A stretch of 38,807 nt of DNA, taken from NCBI RefSeq assembly GCF_012933655.1, contig NZ_JABBJJ010000089.1, positions 1 to 38,807 on the forward strand. Direction: 5' to 3'. Positions 23,584 through 31,173 of the stretch are shown here, piece by piece. How positions within the stretch are numbered: position 1 is the first letter of the stretch; each line of letters starts with the position of its first letter. The stretch is from Pyxidicoccus fallax. Its GTDB lineage: Bacteria > Myxococcota > Myxococcia > Myxococcales > Myxococcaceae. Both the position numbers and the translations under genes were made by a program. The notes under the pieces were generated by a model. It saw only the letters and a program-made list of their open reading frames with translations. It was not told where the DNA came from and did not search any database.

Positions 23584-24204
23584 TCACGGGGGCGGGCGCT
23601 TCGCCGAGGTGCGCCGCCGCCTCGCGGTCAGCTTCACCTCGTCGCTCCGGCAGATGCGCACGCGCAGGAAGCGCTTGAGCTGGGAGAGGGTGATGTCGTG
23701 GTCGTGGTCGCTCTCCGCGGCGCAGCAATCACTCAGCACGGTGAGCTTGTACTCGTGCATGTGCGCGTCGTGGGCGCTGAAGAAGATGCAGAGGTTGGTG
23801 GCCATGCCCGCGAGGATGAGCTTCTTCGTTCCCAGGTACTCCAGCAGCGGTACCAGTGAGGTGGCGAAGAAGGCGGAGTGCTTGGGCTTGAGGATGAAGT
23901 AGTCATCCGGGGTGGGCTTGAGGGCCCGGGCGACGTCGCGGCCCCGGATGCCCGGCCGCGTGCAGTGCTTGTAGATGTCGCTGAAGTTGCTGCGCCAGTA
24001 GCCGAAGTTGTCGTTGACGTAGATGATCGGCACCCCGGCCCGCCGCAGCTTCGCGGCGAAGGGGCCCAGGCGTTCCACCATCCTCATGGCCCATGGCAGG
24101 ACGTTCTCCCCACCGGGGAACTCCAGGTCGTTGATGACGTCGATGATGAGCAACGCGGTGTCGGAGCGCTTGCCGCGTGCCTGGGTCTGCTTCGTCACGC
24201 CCAC
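23584..24204 (-). CDS. Isochorismatase-family cysteine hydrolase
   Basis: The protein has 206 residues from the GTG at 24202-24204; a second GTG two codons in (24196-24198) has a better-placed gagg and is a possible start. The triad of the family is visible: Asp22 in LLIIDVINDLEFP, Lys108 in KPKHSAF, and Cys139 in GMATNLCIFF with the preceding cis-peptide Ala-Thr. Members hydrolyse isochorismate, nicotinamide, N-carbamoyl compounds or similar amides. It is cytoplasmic. The C-terminus is a basic tail (TARRRRTSAKRPPP). It lies 168 nt behind the DUF2306 gene on the same strand. The substrate cannot be assigned. Confidence 0.85.
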   Translation of the reverse strand: MGVTKQTQARGKRSDTALLIIDVINDLEFPGGENVLPWAMRMVERLGPFAAKLRRAGVPIIYVNDNFGYWRSNFSDIYKHCTRPGIRGRDVARALKPTPDDYFILKPKHSAFFATSLVPLLEYLGTKKLILAGMATNLCIFFSAHDAHMHEYKLTVLSDCCAAESDHDHDITLSQLKRFLRVRICRSDEVKLTARRRRTSAKRPPP

Positions 24205-24343
24205 CTCACGCCCGGGAAGCTATTCTCGCGGGCGAGGGGCGGGAGGCCCCTCACGCGGAATCTCTCCGGCTCCGTGCACGGCCTGACAGGGCCCCGCCCG
24301 GGCGCGGTCCGTGGCGTCATCCCCCACGGGGAAGGTCACGCCC

Positions 24344-24356
24344 GTGTCCTGGACAC
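24344..24356. promoter_or_regulatory. Palindrome between DUF2306 and isochorismatase genes
   Basis: GTGTCC-T-GGACAC is a perfect palindrome with one central base, 140 nt before the isochorismatase start and 17 nt after the DUF2306 stop. It could be an operator or part of a short terminator. The rest of the gap is GC-rich without other signals. Confidence 0.3.
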
Positions 24357-24372
24357 CGCTGACCGGGGCGTG

Positions 24373-25086
24373 TCAGGGGGCCTGTGACGGGCGTGAGGCG
24401 TTCCCGACGCTGGCTCGTACCGTGAGCAGCCCCGCGCGCGGCTCGGCGGCGCGGACGGGAGAGGCGGGTTGGCGACGAATGACCCGCTCGGCCACGGCGA
24501 CGTTGATGACCCAGCCGGCGCCCAACAGCAGCGCTCTGGCGAGCTCGCCCGGCTTGCCGACGATGAGGAACCAGGGCACGGAGACCAGCACCTGCGTGCC
24601 CGCGCCCAGACCGATGGCGTAACCCCGAATCATCCAGGCCCGGTGGCCAACGACGTCCCGCCGCAGGATGGCTGCCATCCCCAGGACGAGGGACAGGACC
24701 ATCGCCGAGCCGAACAGGAGCCGCAGGCCGTCGAGGAGCTCTCCGTCGCCTTCGGCGCGGGGATAGAACAGCGTCATCCACAAGCCCGAGAGCCCGGCCA
24801 CGAGGCCGCACGCGACCAGCAGCCGCCCGGCGACGCGGTGCCAGCCGGGCCGCCGGCGGCGAAAGTCCGGGGCGAACTGGAAGGCACCCAGGACGCAGTA
24901 CACGCTGGCGCTGAGGACGTGCAGCACCACCGGCAGGGGCGATGCGAAGAACCGCGCGTTGTGCGGGGTGAGCTCGGCGCCGCCCGCCAGCTCCGCCAGA
25001 CGGGCGGCGCCGGCCAGGATGGGCACGAGCGAGAGCGCGACCAGCGCAGCGGTCACGAGCCGCTCGGCCTTGGGGGTGGAGGTCAT
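24373..25086 (-). CDS. DUF2306-family membrane protein
   Basis: This 237-residue protein has hydrophobic segments near 10-27, 50-70, 87-106, 125-142, 152-170 and 180-195, giving about six or seven membrane helices. HVLSASVYCVLGAFQF near 56-71, WHRVAGRLLVACG near 82-94 and GHRAWMIRGYAI near 146-157 are the histidine-containing motifs of the DUF2306 family, whose function is not established. It is divergent from a LysR-type regulator, 59 nt apart, which is the classic arrangement for a LysR target gene. An inner-membrane role under LysR control is inferred. Confidence 0.8.
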   Translation of the reverse strand: MTSTPKAERLVTAALVALSLVPILAGAARLAELAGGAELTPHNARFFASPLPVVLHVLSASVYCVLGAFQFAPDFRRRRPGWHRVAGRLLVACGLVAGLSGLWMTLFYPRAEGDGELLDGLRLLFGSAMVLSLVLGMAAILRRDVVGHRAWMIRGYAIGLGAGTQVLVSVPWFLIVGKPGELARALLLGAGWVINVAVAERVIRRQPASPVRAAEPRAGLLTVRASVGNASRPSQAP

Positions 25087-25145
25087 GTGCGAACAGATAG
25101 CCCTCCGCGCCCCCCGACGGAATTGACTGAGTTCCTTCTCCTGAT
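25087..25145. promoter_or_regulatory. Divergent promoter region of DUF2306 and LysR genes
   Basis: The 59-nt gap must hold both promoters. GGAATTGACTGAGTTCC at 25119-25135 is an imperfect inverted repeat with the approximate size of a LysR-type site, close to the regulator start. The patch is AT-richer than its surroundings. Binding by the adjacent regulator is inferred from arrangement. Confidence 0.4.
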
Positions 25146-26045
25146 ATGCGCAAATGCATGGATTGGCGGGCGGTCAAGTTCGACTGGAATCGAGCGCGGG
25201 CCTTTCTGGTCACCGCGGAAGAGGGCTCGCTCACGGCGGCGGCGCGTGCGCTCGGCATGGCGCAGCCGACACTCGGGCGTCAGGTGAGCGCGCTCGAGGA
25301 CGAGCTGGGCGTGGTGCTGTTCGAGCGCGTGGGACGGAGCCTCGCGCTGACGCCGAGCGGGCGCGAGCTGCTCGACCACGTTCGAGCCATGGGTGACGCC
25401 GCGGGGCGCGTCTCGCTCGCGGCCGGCGGACAGTCGCAGAGCATCACCGGGCTGGTCCGCATCACGGCCAACGAGATCTACTCGGCCTTCCTGCTGCCGC
25501 CCATCGTGGAGAAGCTTCGGCGCGAGGCGCCGGGCCTCGACATCGAGCTCGTCGCAACCAACACCGCGGTCGATCTGCGCCGACGGGAGGCGGATATCGC
25601 CATCCGGAACTTCCGCCCCACCCAGCCCGACCTCATCGCCACCAAGGTCCGGGACGACCCGATGCGGCTGTATGCCGCGACCCACTACCTCGCGCGCATC
25701 GGCAACCCACGGACGCCGAAGGCACTGAGCCGCGCCGACTTCATCGGGCTTGGCGGGACGGACGAAATGCTCAACGGGCTGAACAGGCTGGGCTTGAGCC
25801 TGACGCAACGGAACTTCCCGGTGCTGACGGGGAACCACCTCGTGCACTGGGAGATGGTCAAGCAGGGCATCGGCGTGGGCGTCGCTCCCGAGCGCGTGGG
25901 AGACGCCGAGCCGCGGGTCCGGCGGGCCCTCCCCAACCTCGCCCCGTTATTACTTCCCATCTGGCTGACGACCCACCGCGAGCTGAACACCAGCAAGCGA
26001 ATCCGGCGGGTGTTCGATCTGCTCGCGACCGAGCTCGGAAGGTGA
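25146..26045 (+). CDS. LysR-family transcriptional regulator
   Basis: The protein has 299 residues; ATG 25158 four codons in (MDWRAVKFDWNRARAF) is an alternative start, and neither has a clear ribosome site. The N-terminal winged helix-turn-helix is typical: FLVTAEEGSLTAAARALGMA, then QPTLGRQVSALEDELGVVLF and ALTPSGRELL. A substrate-binding domain of two lobes follows from about residue 100 (VRITANEIYSAFLLPPIVEKL). The gene is divergent from the DUF2306 gene and probably regulates it and itself, with an unknown small-molecule co-inducer. The ankyrin-repeat gene follows 183 nt downstream on the same strand. Confidence 0.93.
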   Translation: MRKCMDWRAVKFDWNRARAFLVTAEEGSLTAAARALGMAQPTLGRQVSALEDELGVVLFERVGRSLALTPSGRELLDHVRAMGDAAGRVSLAAGGQSQSITGLVRITANEIYSAFLLPPIVEKLRREAPGLDIELVATNTAVDLRRREADIAIRNFRPTQPDLIATKVRDDPMRLYAATHYLARIGNPRTPKALSRADFIGLGGTDEMLNGLNRLGLSLTQRNFPVLTGNHLVHWEMVKQGIGVGVAPERVGDAEPRVRRALPNLAPLLLPIWLTTHRELNTSKRIRRVFDLLATELGR

Positions 26046-26228
26046 GTGACGGCGGCGCTCCTCGGGCCCCGCCGCGTGCCCCACATCCCACACTCGGGGG
26101 CTGGGGCTCGACCGCGAGGACAAAGCCAGAGCGCACGGGAGAGCCCTTCGCTCCCGCGAGGTAGAGCCTGCTGCCCACCCGCGGATGGGAGTTGCCCGGC
26201 CCGAACGCTGCTGTTCGTATGGATTGCC

Positions 26229-27653
26229 ATGTCCACCACCCCGAATGCGCAAGCGACCCAGGCACTGCTCTCCCTCTGCCAGGACAGCGGTCGCTGGAAG
26301 GCGGAGCTGACCGCCGACGCCGTGAAGGAGCTGCTGGCCCAGGGCGCGGACATCCACGGGCGCGGCGAGCGCGGCTCGACGCCGCTGCACTTCGCCGTGC
26401 TCGCGCCCTACCAGAAGGTCCCCCCGCTCCCCAGCATCGAAGTGGTGCGGACCCTCCTCGATGCCGGAGCCGATCCGAACGCGCGCGACAACGACGCCCA
26501 GACGCCCCTCCTGCGAGCCCTTCCCTACGGCAATGACCCCACGCAAGAGCTCCGCGCGCTCGAAATCATCCACCTGCTGCGCGCGGCGGGAGCGAAGGTG
26601 CCCTCCGACGTGAAGGACGCTCGCGCCGCCGCGTTCCGCATGCACAGCCCCGGGCTCTATGCGGCGCTGCTCGACGCGGGCGCCCCCATCGACGTGCGCG
26701 ACGACAGCGACTCCACCCCGCTCCACAACGCCGCCACCCATGGCCACGTCCCCTTCGTCGAGCTGCTGCTCGCGCGAGGCGCCGAGGTGAACGCCCTCGA
26801 CGGGCTCGGACGGACTCCGCTCGGCGCGGCCCTGCGCAAGCGCGAGGAACCCTGGGTCAAGGCGCACAACCGCACCGCGGACTTCGACGCCATCATCGCC
26901 CTGCTGGAGCGCGCGGGAGGCCAGCCCCGCGTCTCCTACTCCTGGAGCGAGGACCCGTTCGCGCCCTTTCCCATCGACACCGCCGCCCTGCGCGCCGCGG
27001 CGCCGAAGAGCTGGCTCGACGTCGAGCTCGACGTCGACTCCGCCCAGGAGTTCGCCACCGGGCTCCACCACTCCGGCGACCCCGACCAGGCGCTGGCCTT
27101 CCTGGCGGCGCTGCGGGACGTGCTCGACGTGCCACCGAGGCACGTGCGCCTCCAGGGACCGCTGACCCTGGAGCGCCCCTTCTTCCACCACGGTGACCTG
27201 GAGGTGGAGGGCCACCTCTCCATCCACGAGCCCTTCGCGGTGACGGGCAGCCTCATCGTGCACGGCGTCCTGGAGGACCTCGGGCCCGGCTCCCTCGTCA
27301 ACATCCTGGGAGACGTGCGCTGTCACGCGCTCGATACGGACGGCGATTTCAGCGTCCGGGGAGGCATCCACGCGCGCGACATCGTCCTCGGCCACCACAA
27401 TGACCAACTGCTGTCGGCCGCCACCATCCACGCGCGCGTCGTCATCGAGGACGACCACGCCGTCAGCGCCGAGATCCACGCCGAGCACCACTTCGACATC
27501 GACACGTACATGCAGATGCGCCGGAGCGGCGGGTCCGAGCGCATGCGCGCGCTGTTCGTCGACGAGGTGCTGGATGACGAAGACGACCTCGACAAAGGCG
27601 AGCTGTTCGACCGGCTGCGCGAGGGCCTGCCCGTCTTTCGCGGACAATCCTGA
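26229..27653 (+). CDS. Ankyrin-repeat protein with C-terminal beta-helix-like domain
   Basis: The protein has 474 residues from ATG 26229 (MSTTPNAQ); the longer open frame is not coding-like. Ankyrin repeats occupy about 20-235: GSTPLHFAVLAPY, VVRTLLDAGADPNARDNDAQ, TPLLRAL, STPLHNAATHGHVPFVELLL and RGAEVNALDGLGRTPLGAAL. From about 300 a repeating strand pattern appears (HGDLEVEGHLSI, VTGSLIVHGVLEDLG, VNILGDVRCHAL, FSVRGGIHARDIVLG), as in short right-handed beta-helices such as bactofilin-like or cell-surface domains. There is no signal peptide. Ankyrin proteins commonly bind other proteins and sometimes serve as immunity factors; the function here is unknown. Confidence 0.8.
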   Translation: MSTTPNAQATQALLSLCQDSGRWKAELTADAVKELLAQGADIHGRGERGSTPLHFAVLAPYQKVPPLPSIEVVRTLLDAGADPNARDNDAQTPLLRALPYGNDPTQELRALEIIHLLRAAGAKVPSDVKDARAAAFRMHSPGLYAALLDAGAPIDVRDDSDSTPLHNAATHGHVPFVELLLARGAEVNALDGLGRTPLGAALRKREEPWVKAHNRTADFDAIIALLERAGGQPRVSYSWSEDPFAPFPIDTAALRAAAPKSWLDVELDVDSAQEFATGLHHSGDPDQALAFLAALRDVLDVPPRHVRLQGPLTLERPFFHHGDLEVEGHLSIHEPFAVTGSLIVHGVLEDLGPGSLVNILGDVRCHALDTDGDFSVRGGIHARDIVLGHHNDQLLSAATIHARVVIEDDHAVSAEIHAEHHFDIDTYMQMRRSGGSERMRALFVDEVLDDEDDLDKGELFDRLREGLPVFRGQS

Positions 27654-27673
27654 GTCGCCTCATTCAGTTTTCC

Positions 27674-27691
27674 GTGTTTTATATGAAACAC
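27674..27691. promoter_or_regulatory. AT-rich inverted repeat before the S1 protease gene
   Basis: GTGTTT-tatatg-AAACAC is a perfect 6-bp inverted repeat in an unusually AT-rich patch (about 27664-27710), 83 nt before the protease start and 20 nt after the ankyrin gene stop. It may be an operator or promoter core for the protease gene, or a terminator for the ankyrin gene. A ribosome site (gagaggag) precedes ATG 27774. Confidence 0.4.
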
Positions 27692-27773
27692 CAGAATATT
27701 AGGTTGAAATCCCAGGGCCCGGGAGCGGCAGGCGTCTGAAGACCGGGCCTCCCTTGTACGAGAGGAGCGCGCG

Positions 27774-28976
27774 ATGACCCGGTCAGGACGAGCAGGTGCG
27801 GTGATTGCTGGAGCGGCGCTGTGTCTGGGGGCCTGGAGCATGGAGGCGGAGGCCACCCAACCCAGGACGCTCGATGACGTGTTGCTCGAGGTGGAGCGAG
27901 AGGTTCCCGGTTTCGGCGGCATGTACCACGACGCGAAGGGGCGGCTGGTGGTGCGGATGGTCCATGCCGAAGCGGCACCCGTGGCGGTGGCGGCAATCAC
28001 GCGCCGGTTCGGCGCGGAGCGCGTCCCGGCGGCGGGGTGGGTGACCGAGCCGGCGGCGCGGACCTTCTCCCAGCTCAAGGCCTTGCAGGAGCGCCTCACT
28101 CCGGAGGTGCTCTCGCTGCCTGGGGCCGTCTTCACGGACGTCGACGAGAAGTCGAATCGGGTGGCCATCGGTGTCGCGCGGGCCGAGGCGCGGGGGTTGG
28201 TCGAGACGGTGCTTTCCCGCCTGTCCGTGGAGCGCGAGGCGGTGGAGGTCGTCGAGGTGGGGCCCATCCTCCCCACCAACGTGCAGGGGGGCTGGACGCC
28301 GGTCGCGGGCGGACTGCAGATCGAGACGCCGGGCAAGTACTGCACGCTCGGCTTCGCCGCGCTGCAAGGGGGCACGCTGGGGTTCGTGAGCAACTCGCAT
28401 TGCACCCAGGTGCAGGGAGGCGTGGAGGCGACGCCCGCCTATCAAGCCGTGGCGCCGTGGCGGGTCGGGACGGAGCTCACCGACCCGGGCTATGCCAGCG
28501 GTGGAAGCTGCCCGGCGGGACGCATCTGCCGCAACAGTGACAGCGCCTTCTTCCGCGCGGATGCCGCCATCAGCCCGCGCGTGGTGCGGACCTCGGGGGC
28601 GTTCGACCTGAACATCTCCGCCTGGCTCGACGTGACGAGCAAGGTGCTCTATCCGTCGCAGGGGCAGACGGTGCTCAAGACGGGGCGGTCCACCGGCACG
28701 ACGAGTGGAACCATCCAGTGGGCCTGCGCCACGGTGAACTCGGGCGGGACGCCTCACACGTACTACTGCAACTACATCGCGACGAGCGCCACGCAGAACG
28801 GCGCGGGCGGTGACAGCGGCTCTCCCGTCTACTTCCAGTCGGGCAACACCGTGAGCCTGACGGGCATCTTGTGGGGGTCGGGCTCCAATCCCTGGAACTT
28901 CGCCTTCGCTCCGCTGGGCGCGGTCCAGTCCGAGCTGGGGGTCGTCCCCTATTGCCTGGGCGGTGTGGGCTGCTGA
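27774..28976 (+). CDS. Secreted chymotrypsin-like (S1) serine protease
   Basis: This 400-residue protein has a signal peptide at about 1-27, then a pro-region of about 150 residues with repeated beta/alpha pattern like the propeptide of alpha-lytic protease and streptogrisins. The catalytic residues are His209 in FVSNSHCTQ, Asp256 in NSDSAFF and Ser348 in GAGGDSGSPV. The histidine motif has SNSHC where TAGHC is usual. Paired cysteines near the active site (HC, CPAGRIC, CATVNS...YYC) suggest disulfides. It is exported and probably self-processed. The gene is convergent with the TOMM operon, its stop 14 nt from the SagB-like stop. Confidence 0.88.
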   Translation: MTRSGRAGAVIAGAALCLGAWSMEAEATQPRTLDDVLLEVEREVPGFGGMYHDAKGRLVVRMVHAEAAPVAVAAITRRFGAERVPAAGWVTEPAARTFSQLKALQERLTPEVLSLPGAVFTDVDEKSNRVAIGVARAEARGLVETVLSRLSVEREAVEVVEVGPILPTNVQGGWTPVAGGLQIETPGKYCTLGFAALQGGTLGFVSNSHCTQVQGGVEATPAYQAVAPWRVGTELTDPGYASGGSCPAGRICRNSDSAFFRADAAISPRVVRTSGAFDLNISAWLDVTSKVLYPSQGQTVLKTGRSTGTTSGTIQWACATVNSGGTPHTYYCNYIATSATQNGAGGDSGSPVYFQSGNTVSLTGILWGSGSNPWNFAFAPLGAVQSELGVVPYCLGGVGC

Positions 28977-28990
28977 GCGGTCTGGACCTG

Positions 28991-29773
28991 CTACGGGCCC
29001 GCGGGGGAGCGGAGCACGTCCCGGGGCAGCGGCTCCGGGACGCCCAGGGCAATGCCATACACGGGCAGCTCCCGCTCCGCGTCCAATGCCAGGAGCGCGG
29101 CCAGCTCCTGGTCGAGGAAGCCGCCCAGGTTGAAGCTGCCCAGCCCCAGCGCCGCCGCGGCGAGGTTGACGTTCTGGCCGACGTGGCCGGCCTCCAGGAG
29201 GAGGTACCGGTAGCCCCGGTCCGAGTACTTCCACAAGCTGCGCTCGGGCATGGCGGTCAGCACGAGCACGGCGCTGGCCTTCTCCAGGTAGGGCTGCCGC
29301 AGGAACAGCTGCGTGAGCAGGCCGGGCGGGAGCGCCCCCTCGCGCACCTGCTCCAGGGCGTGGCTCGCGGGGGCGTAGTGGTGGATGCCGGCGGGGAGGC
29401 CCTCCACGGCGCGCGCGAGCACGTAGACCTCCAGCGGGTACAGGCCGCCACCGGACGGCACGGTCCGCTCGTGCATCTGGAGGTCCCCGAAGCTCGCGGT
29501 GCCCCGGACGCCGTACGCCGCGTAGAGCAGCGTGCCGAGCGCCTCCAGCGACAGCGGGGCCCCGGTGAAGCGCCGGCAGGAGAAGCGCGCCGCCAGGGCC
29601 TGCGCGAGCGTCGTGTCGGGCCACCGGGGCGCTCCCAGCGGGAGGACCGGCGCGGACAGGTACTCCTTGGCGCCGCCCATCGGCGCGGGCCCGCTCGGGG
29701 GGCCGAGGTTGTGCGGGGACCGGCTCGTGTTCCGGTGGAAGAGCCAGGCCAGCGGCTGCCGCTGTCGGAACAT
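28991..29773 (-). CDS. SagB/ThcOx-type FMN-dependent azoline dehydrogenase (TOMM B protein)
   Basis: The protein has 260 residues with the nitroreductase-like SagB plan: YH/FHRNTSRSPHNL near the N-terminus, FSCRRFTGAPLSLEALGTLLYAAYG near 64-88, PSGGGLYPLEVYVLAR near 106-121, GIHHYAP near 129-135, RYLLLEAGHVGQNVNLAAAALG near 188-209 for FMN binding, and YGIALGVPE near the end. These enzymes oxidise azolines, made by the C/D cyclodehydratase, to thiazoles or oxazoles with FMN in the cytoplasm. The gene is last in the operon, 14 nt behind the YcaO gene. Its presence suggests the product carries azoles, not only azolines. Confidence 0.9.
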   Translation of the reverse strand: MFRQRQPLAWLFHRNTSRSPHNLGPPSGPAPMGGAKEYLSAPVLPLGAPRWPDTTLAQALAARFSCRRFTGAPLSLEALGTLLYAAYGVRGTASFGDLQMHERTVPSGGGLYPLEVYVLARAVEGLPAGIHHYAPASHALEQVREGALPPGLLTQLFLRQPYLEKASAVLVLTAMPERSLWKYSDRGYRYLLLEAGHVGQNVNLAAAALGLGSFNLGGFLDQELAALLALDAERELPVYGIALGVPEPLPRDVLRSPAGP

Positions 29774-29787
29774 CGGAGGACTCCGGG

Positions 29788-31173
29788 TCAGGCGATGGGA
29801 TGGGGGTCGGGGTTGAGCGCCTCCGGGCCGACGCGGGCGGGCGCGAGCCCGAGCTTCACGGGGAGCTGGTAGAGCCGCTCGCCGCCCAGGCGCCGCTCCC
29901 GGTGGCCGAAGTCGATGGGCTGGAGCCCGGGGAGCACGGCGCGCACGACGTGCAGGCCCAGGGCCCGGAGGTCCGGGGGCGTGAGGTCGCAGTAGAGCAG
30001 GTCGCTGCCCGTGGCGCGCAGGCGGTCGGTCAGCAGGCGCAGCGAGTCCACCGCGCCCACGGCGGCGGGAGCGTCCCAGGAGAAGGGCTCCACGGGACGC
30101 CGCAGGAGGAAGTCGAGCGCGGCGAGCCGCTCGGGCAGCGCGTACAGCAGGTCGTGGTCCTCCAGCTTCGCCACGGCGCCGGGCTGGGCTCGCAGTTCCT
30201 CCAGCCGCTGGCGCGACTCGGGGCGGCGGAGGCGGCGGACGAGCGCCGGGCGGATCTGCCCGACCTCCAGCAGGGCGCCCCGCGCGGCACGGGCGGCGGA
30301 GAGGTCCGCGCCCATGCCGACCACCGCCGCGGGTCCCGCCCCCGCATCGCGCTGCACGCCAACCGCGAGGAAGACGTGCAGGGCCTGGTCGGTGGGCACG
30401 CGGAACAGGTGCAGGTCGACGCCCCGGCGGGCGTAGGAGCGCACCCAGTCGACGAGCTCGGGGTCGGGGTGGTGCGCGGGGTCGACACGGTGGCAGGGGA
30501 GCCGGTGGAGCCAGGTAATCATCACCGCGTCGCGCTCCAGCACCTCGCAGGCGGCGCGCAGCACGGCGTCCGCGAGCGTGGGGCCGGCTGCCAACCCATT
30601 GGAGGTGGTCGGGAACAGGCGCTCCCCGGGGGCCTGCGGGTCATTGAGGAAGACGGCGCCGGTGGGGACGTGGACGGCGTCGCCCGTGCCCAGCGAGCGG
30701 GCGCGCACCCACCGCAGGACGTTGTTGCCGTCATAGGGCACATACGGCAGGGACGCGTACTGCTCGGGGCGGTAGAGCACCAGGTCGCGCGGGTCGAGCG
30801 AGGGGCCGTCCAGGGCCTGGCGCGCGGCGCGGACCTCCGGGAGCGTGGAGACGCAGCCGCCGCCGTAGCGCTCCACGGCCTCGCCGACGGCACTGAGGCG
30901 GGCCTCCTCCCAGGTCATGCCCTTGCCGGAGCAGTGGAGGTCGACCTGGGCGTCCTTGCCGACGAAGCGGTGGTTCGCGATGCGGGCCGTGAGGACGAAG
31001 GGGCGAGGGGGCTCGGTCGCGTCCTTCTGGAAGGGCTCCACGCTGTGGACGAGCCCGGTGCGGGCATCCACGAGCCGCGGAATCAGGGCGGCGAGGTCCG
31101 CGCGGTCCGCGGCCGGGGCCGTCAGGCCCTCCCACCCTGGAGGGAGGGAGGGCCCGGGGCTTTTTTTGAGCAC
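29788..31173 (-). CDS. YcaO-domain cyclodehydratase (TOMM D protein), probably made as a frameshift fusion
   Basis: From the GTG at 31171-31173 this is 461 residues. The YcaO core shows SGKGMTWEEARLSAVGEAVE with ATP/Mg-binding glutamates, ATTSNGLAAGPT-like FPTTSNGLAAG, CEVLERDAVMITWLHRLP, and a terminal PDPHP, the PxPxP tail of azoline-forming YcaO proteins. It uses ATP to cyclise Cys/Ser/Thr onto the preceding carbonyl. No start codon has a ribosome site: GTG 31173 lies inside the upstream gene and GTG 31071 is also bare. The frame overlaps the end of the E1-like gene by 52 nt in the -1 frame across an A7 run, so production by -1 frameshifting as an 817-residue fusion is likely. Confidence 0.88.
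   Translation of the reverse strand: MLKKSPGPSLPPGWEGLTAPAADRADLAALIPRLVDARTGLVHSVEPFQKDATEPPRPFVLTARIANHRFVGKDAQVDLHCSGKGMTWEEARLSAVGEAVERYGGGCVSTLPEVRAARQALDGPSLDPRDLVLYRPEQYASLPYVPYDGNNVLRWVRARSLGTGDAVHVPTGAVFLNDPQAPGERLFPTTSNGLAAGPTLADAVLRAACEVLERDAVMITWLHRLPCHRVDPAHHPDPELVDWVRSYARRGVDLHLFRVPTDQALHVFLAVGVQRDAGAGPAAVVGMGADLSAARAARGALLEVGQIRPALVRRLRRPESRQRLEELRAQPGAVAKLEDHDLLYALPERLAALDFLLRRPVEPFSWDAPAAVGAVDSLRLLTDRLRATGSDLLYCDLTPPDLRALGLHVVRAVLPGLQPIDFGHRERRLGGERLYQLPVKLGLAPARVGPEALNPDPHPIA
31122..31167 (-). promoter_or_regulatory. Candidate -1 programmed frameshift signal
   Basis: In the E1-like frame the sequence reads TC-A-AAA-AAA, with the A-AAA-AAA heptamer at 31167-31161. A 6-nt spacer (GCCCCG) follows, then a perfect 9-bp hairpin with arms GGCCCTCCC (31154-31146) and GGGAGGGCC (31133-31125) and an inner CCC/GGG pairing. 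The zero-frame TGA is at 31124-31122, directly behind the stem. Slipping back one base continues CSKK into SPGPSLPPGW and the YcaO domain. Spacer, stem and stop fit known -1 signals. Read on the plus strand the same hairpin plus T7 resembles a terminator, which is the main alternative. Confidence 0.65.

Noticed and set aside
23293..23859. A 188-codon plus-strand frame
   Set aside because: Its second half is antisense to the isochorismatase gene and its first half has no coding character or family match.
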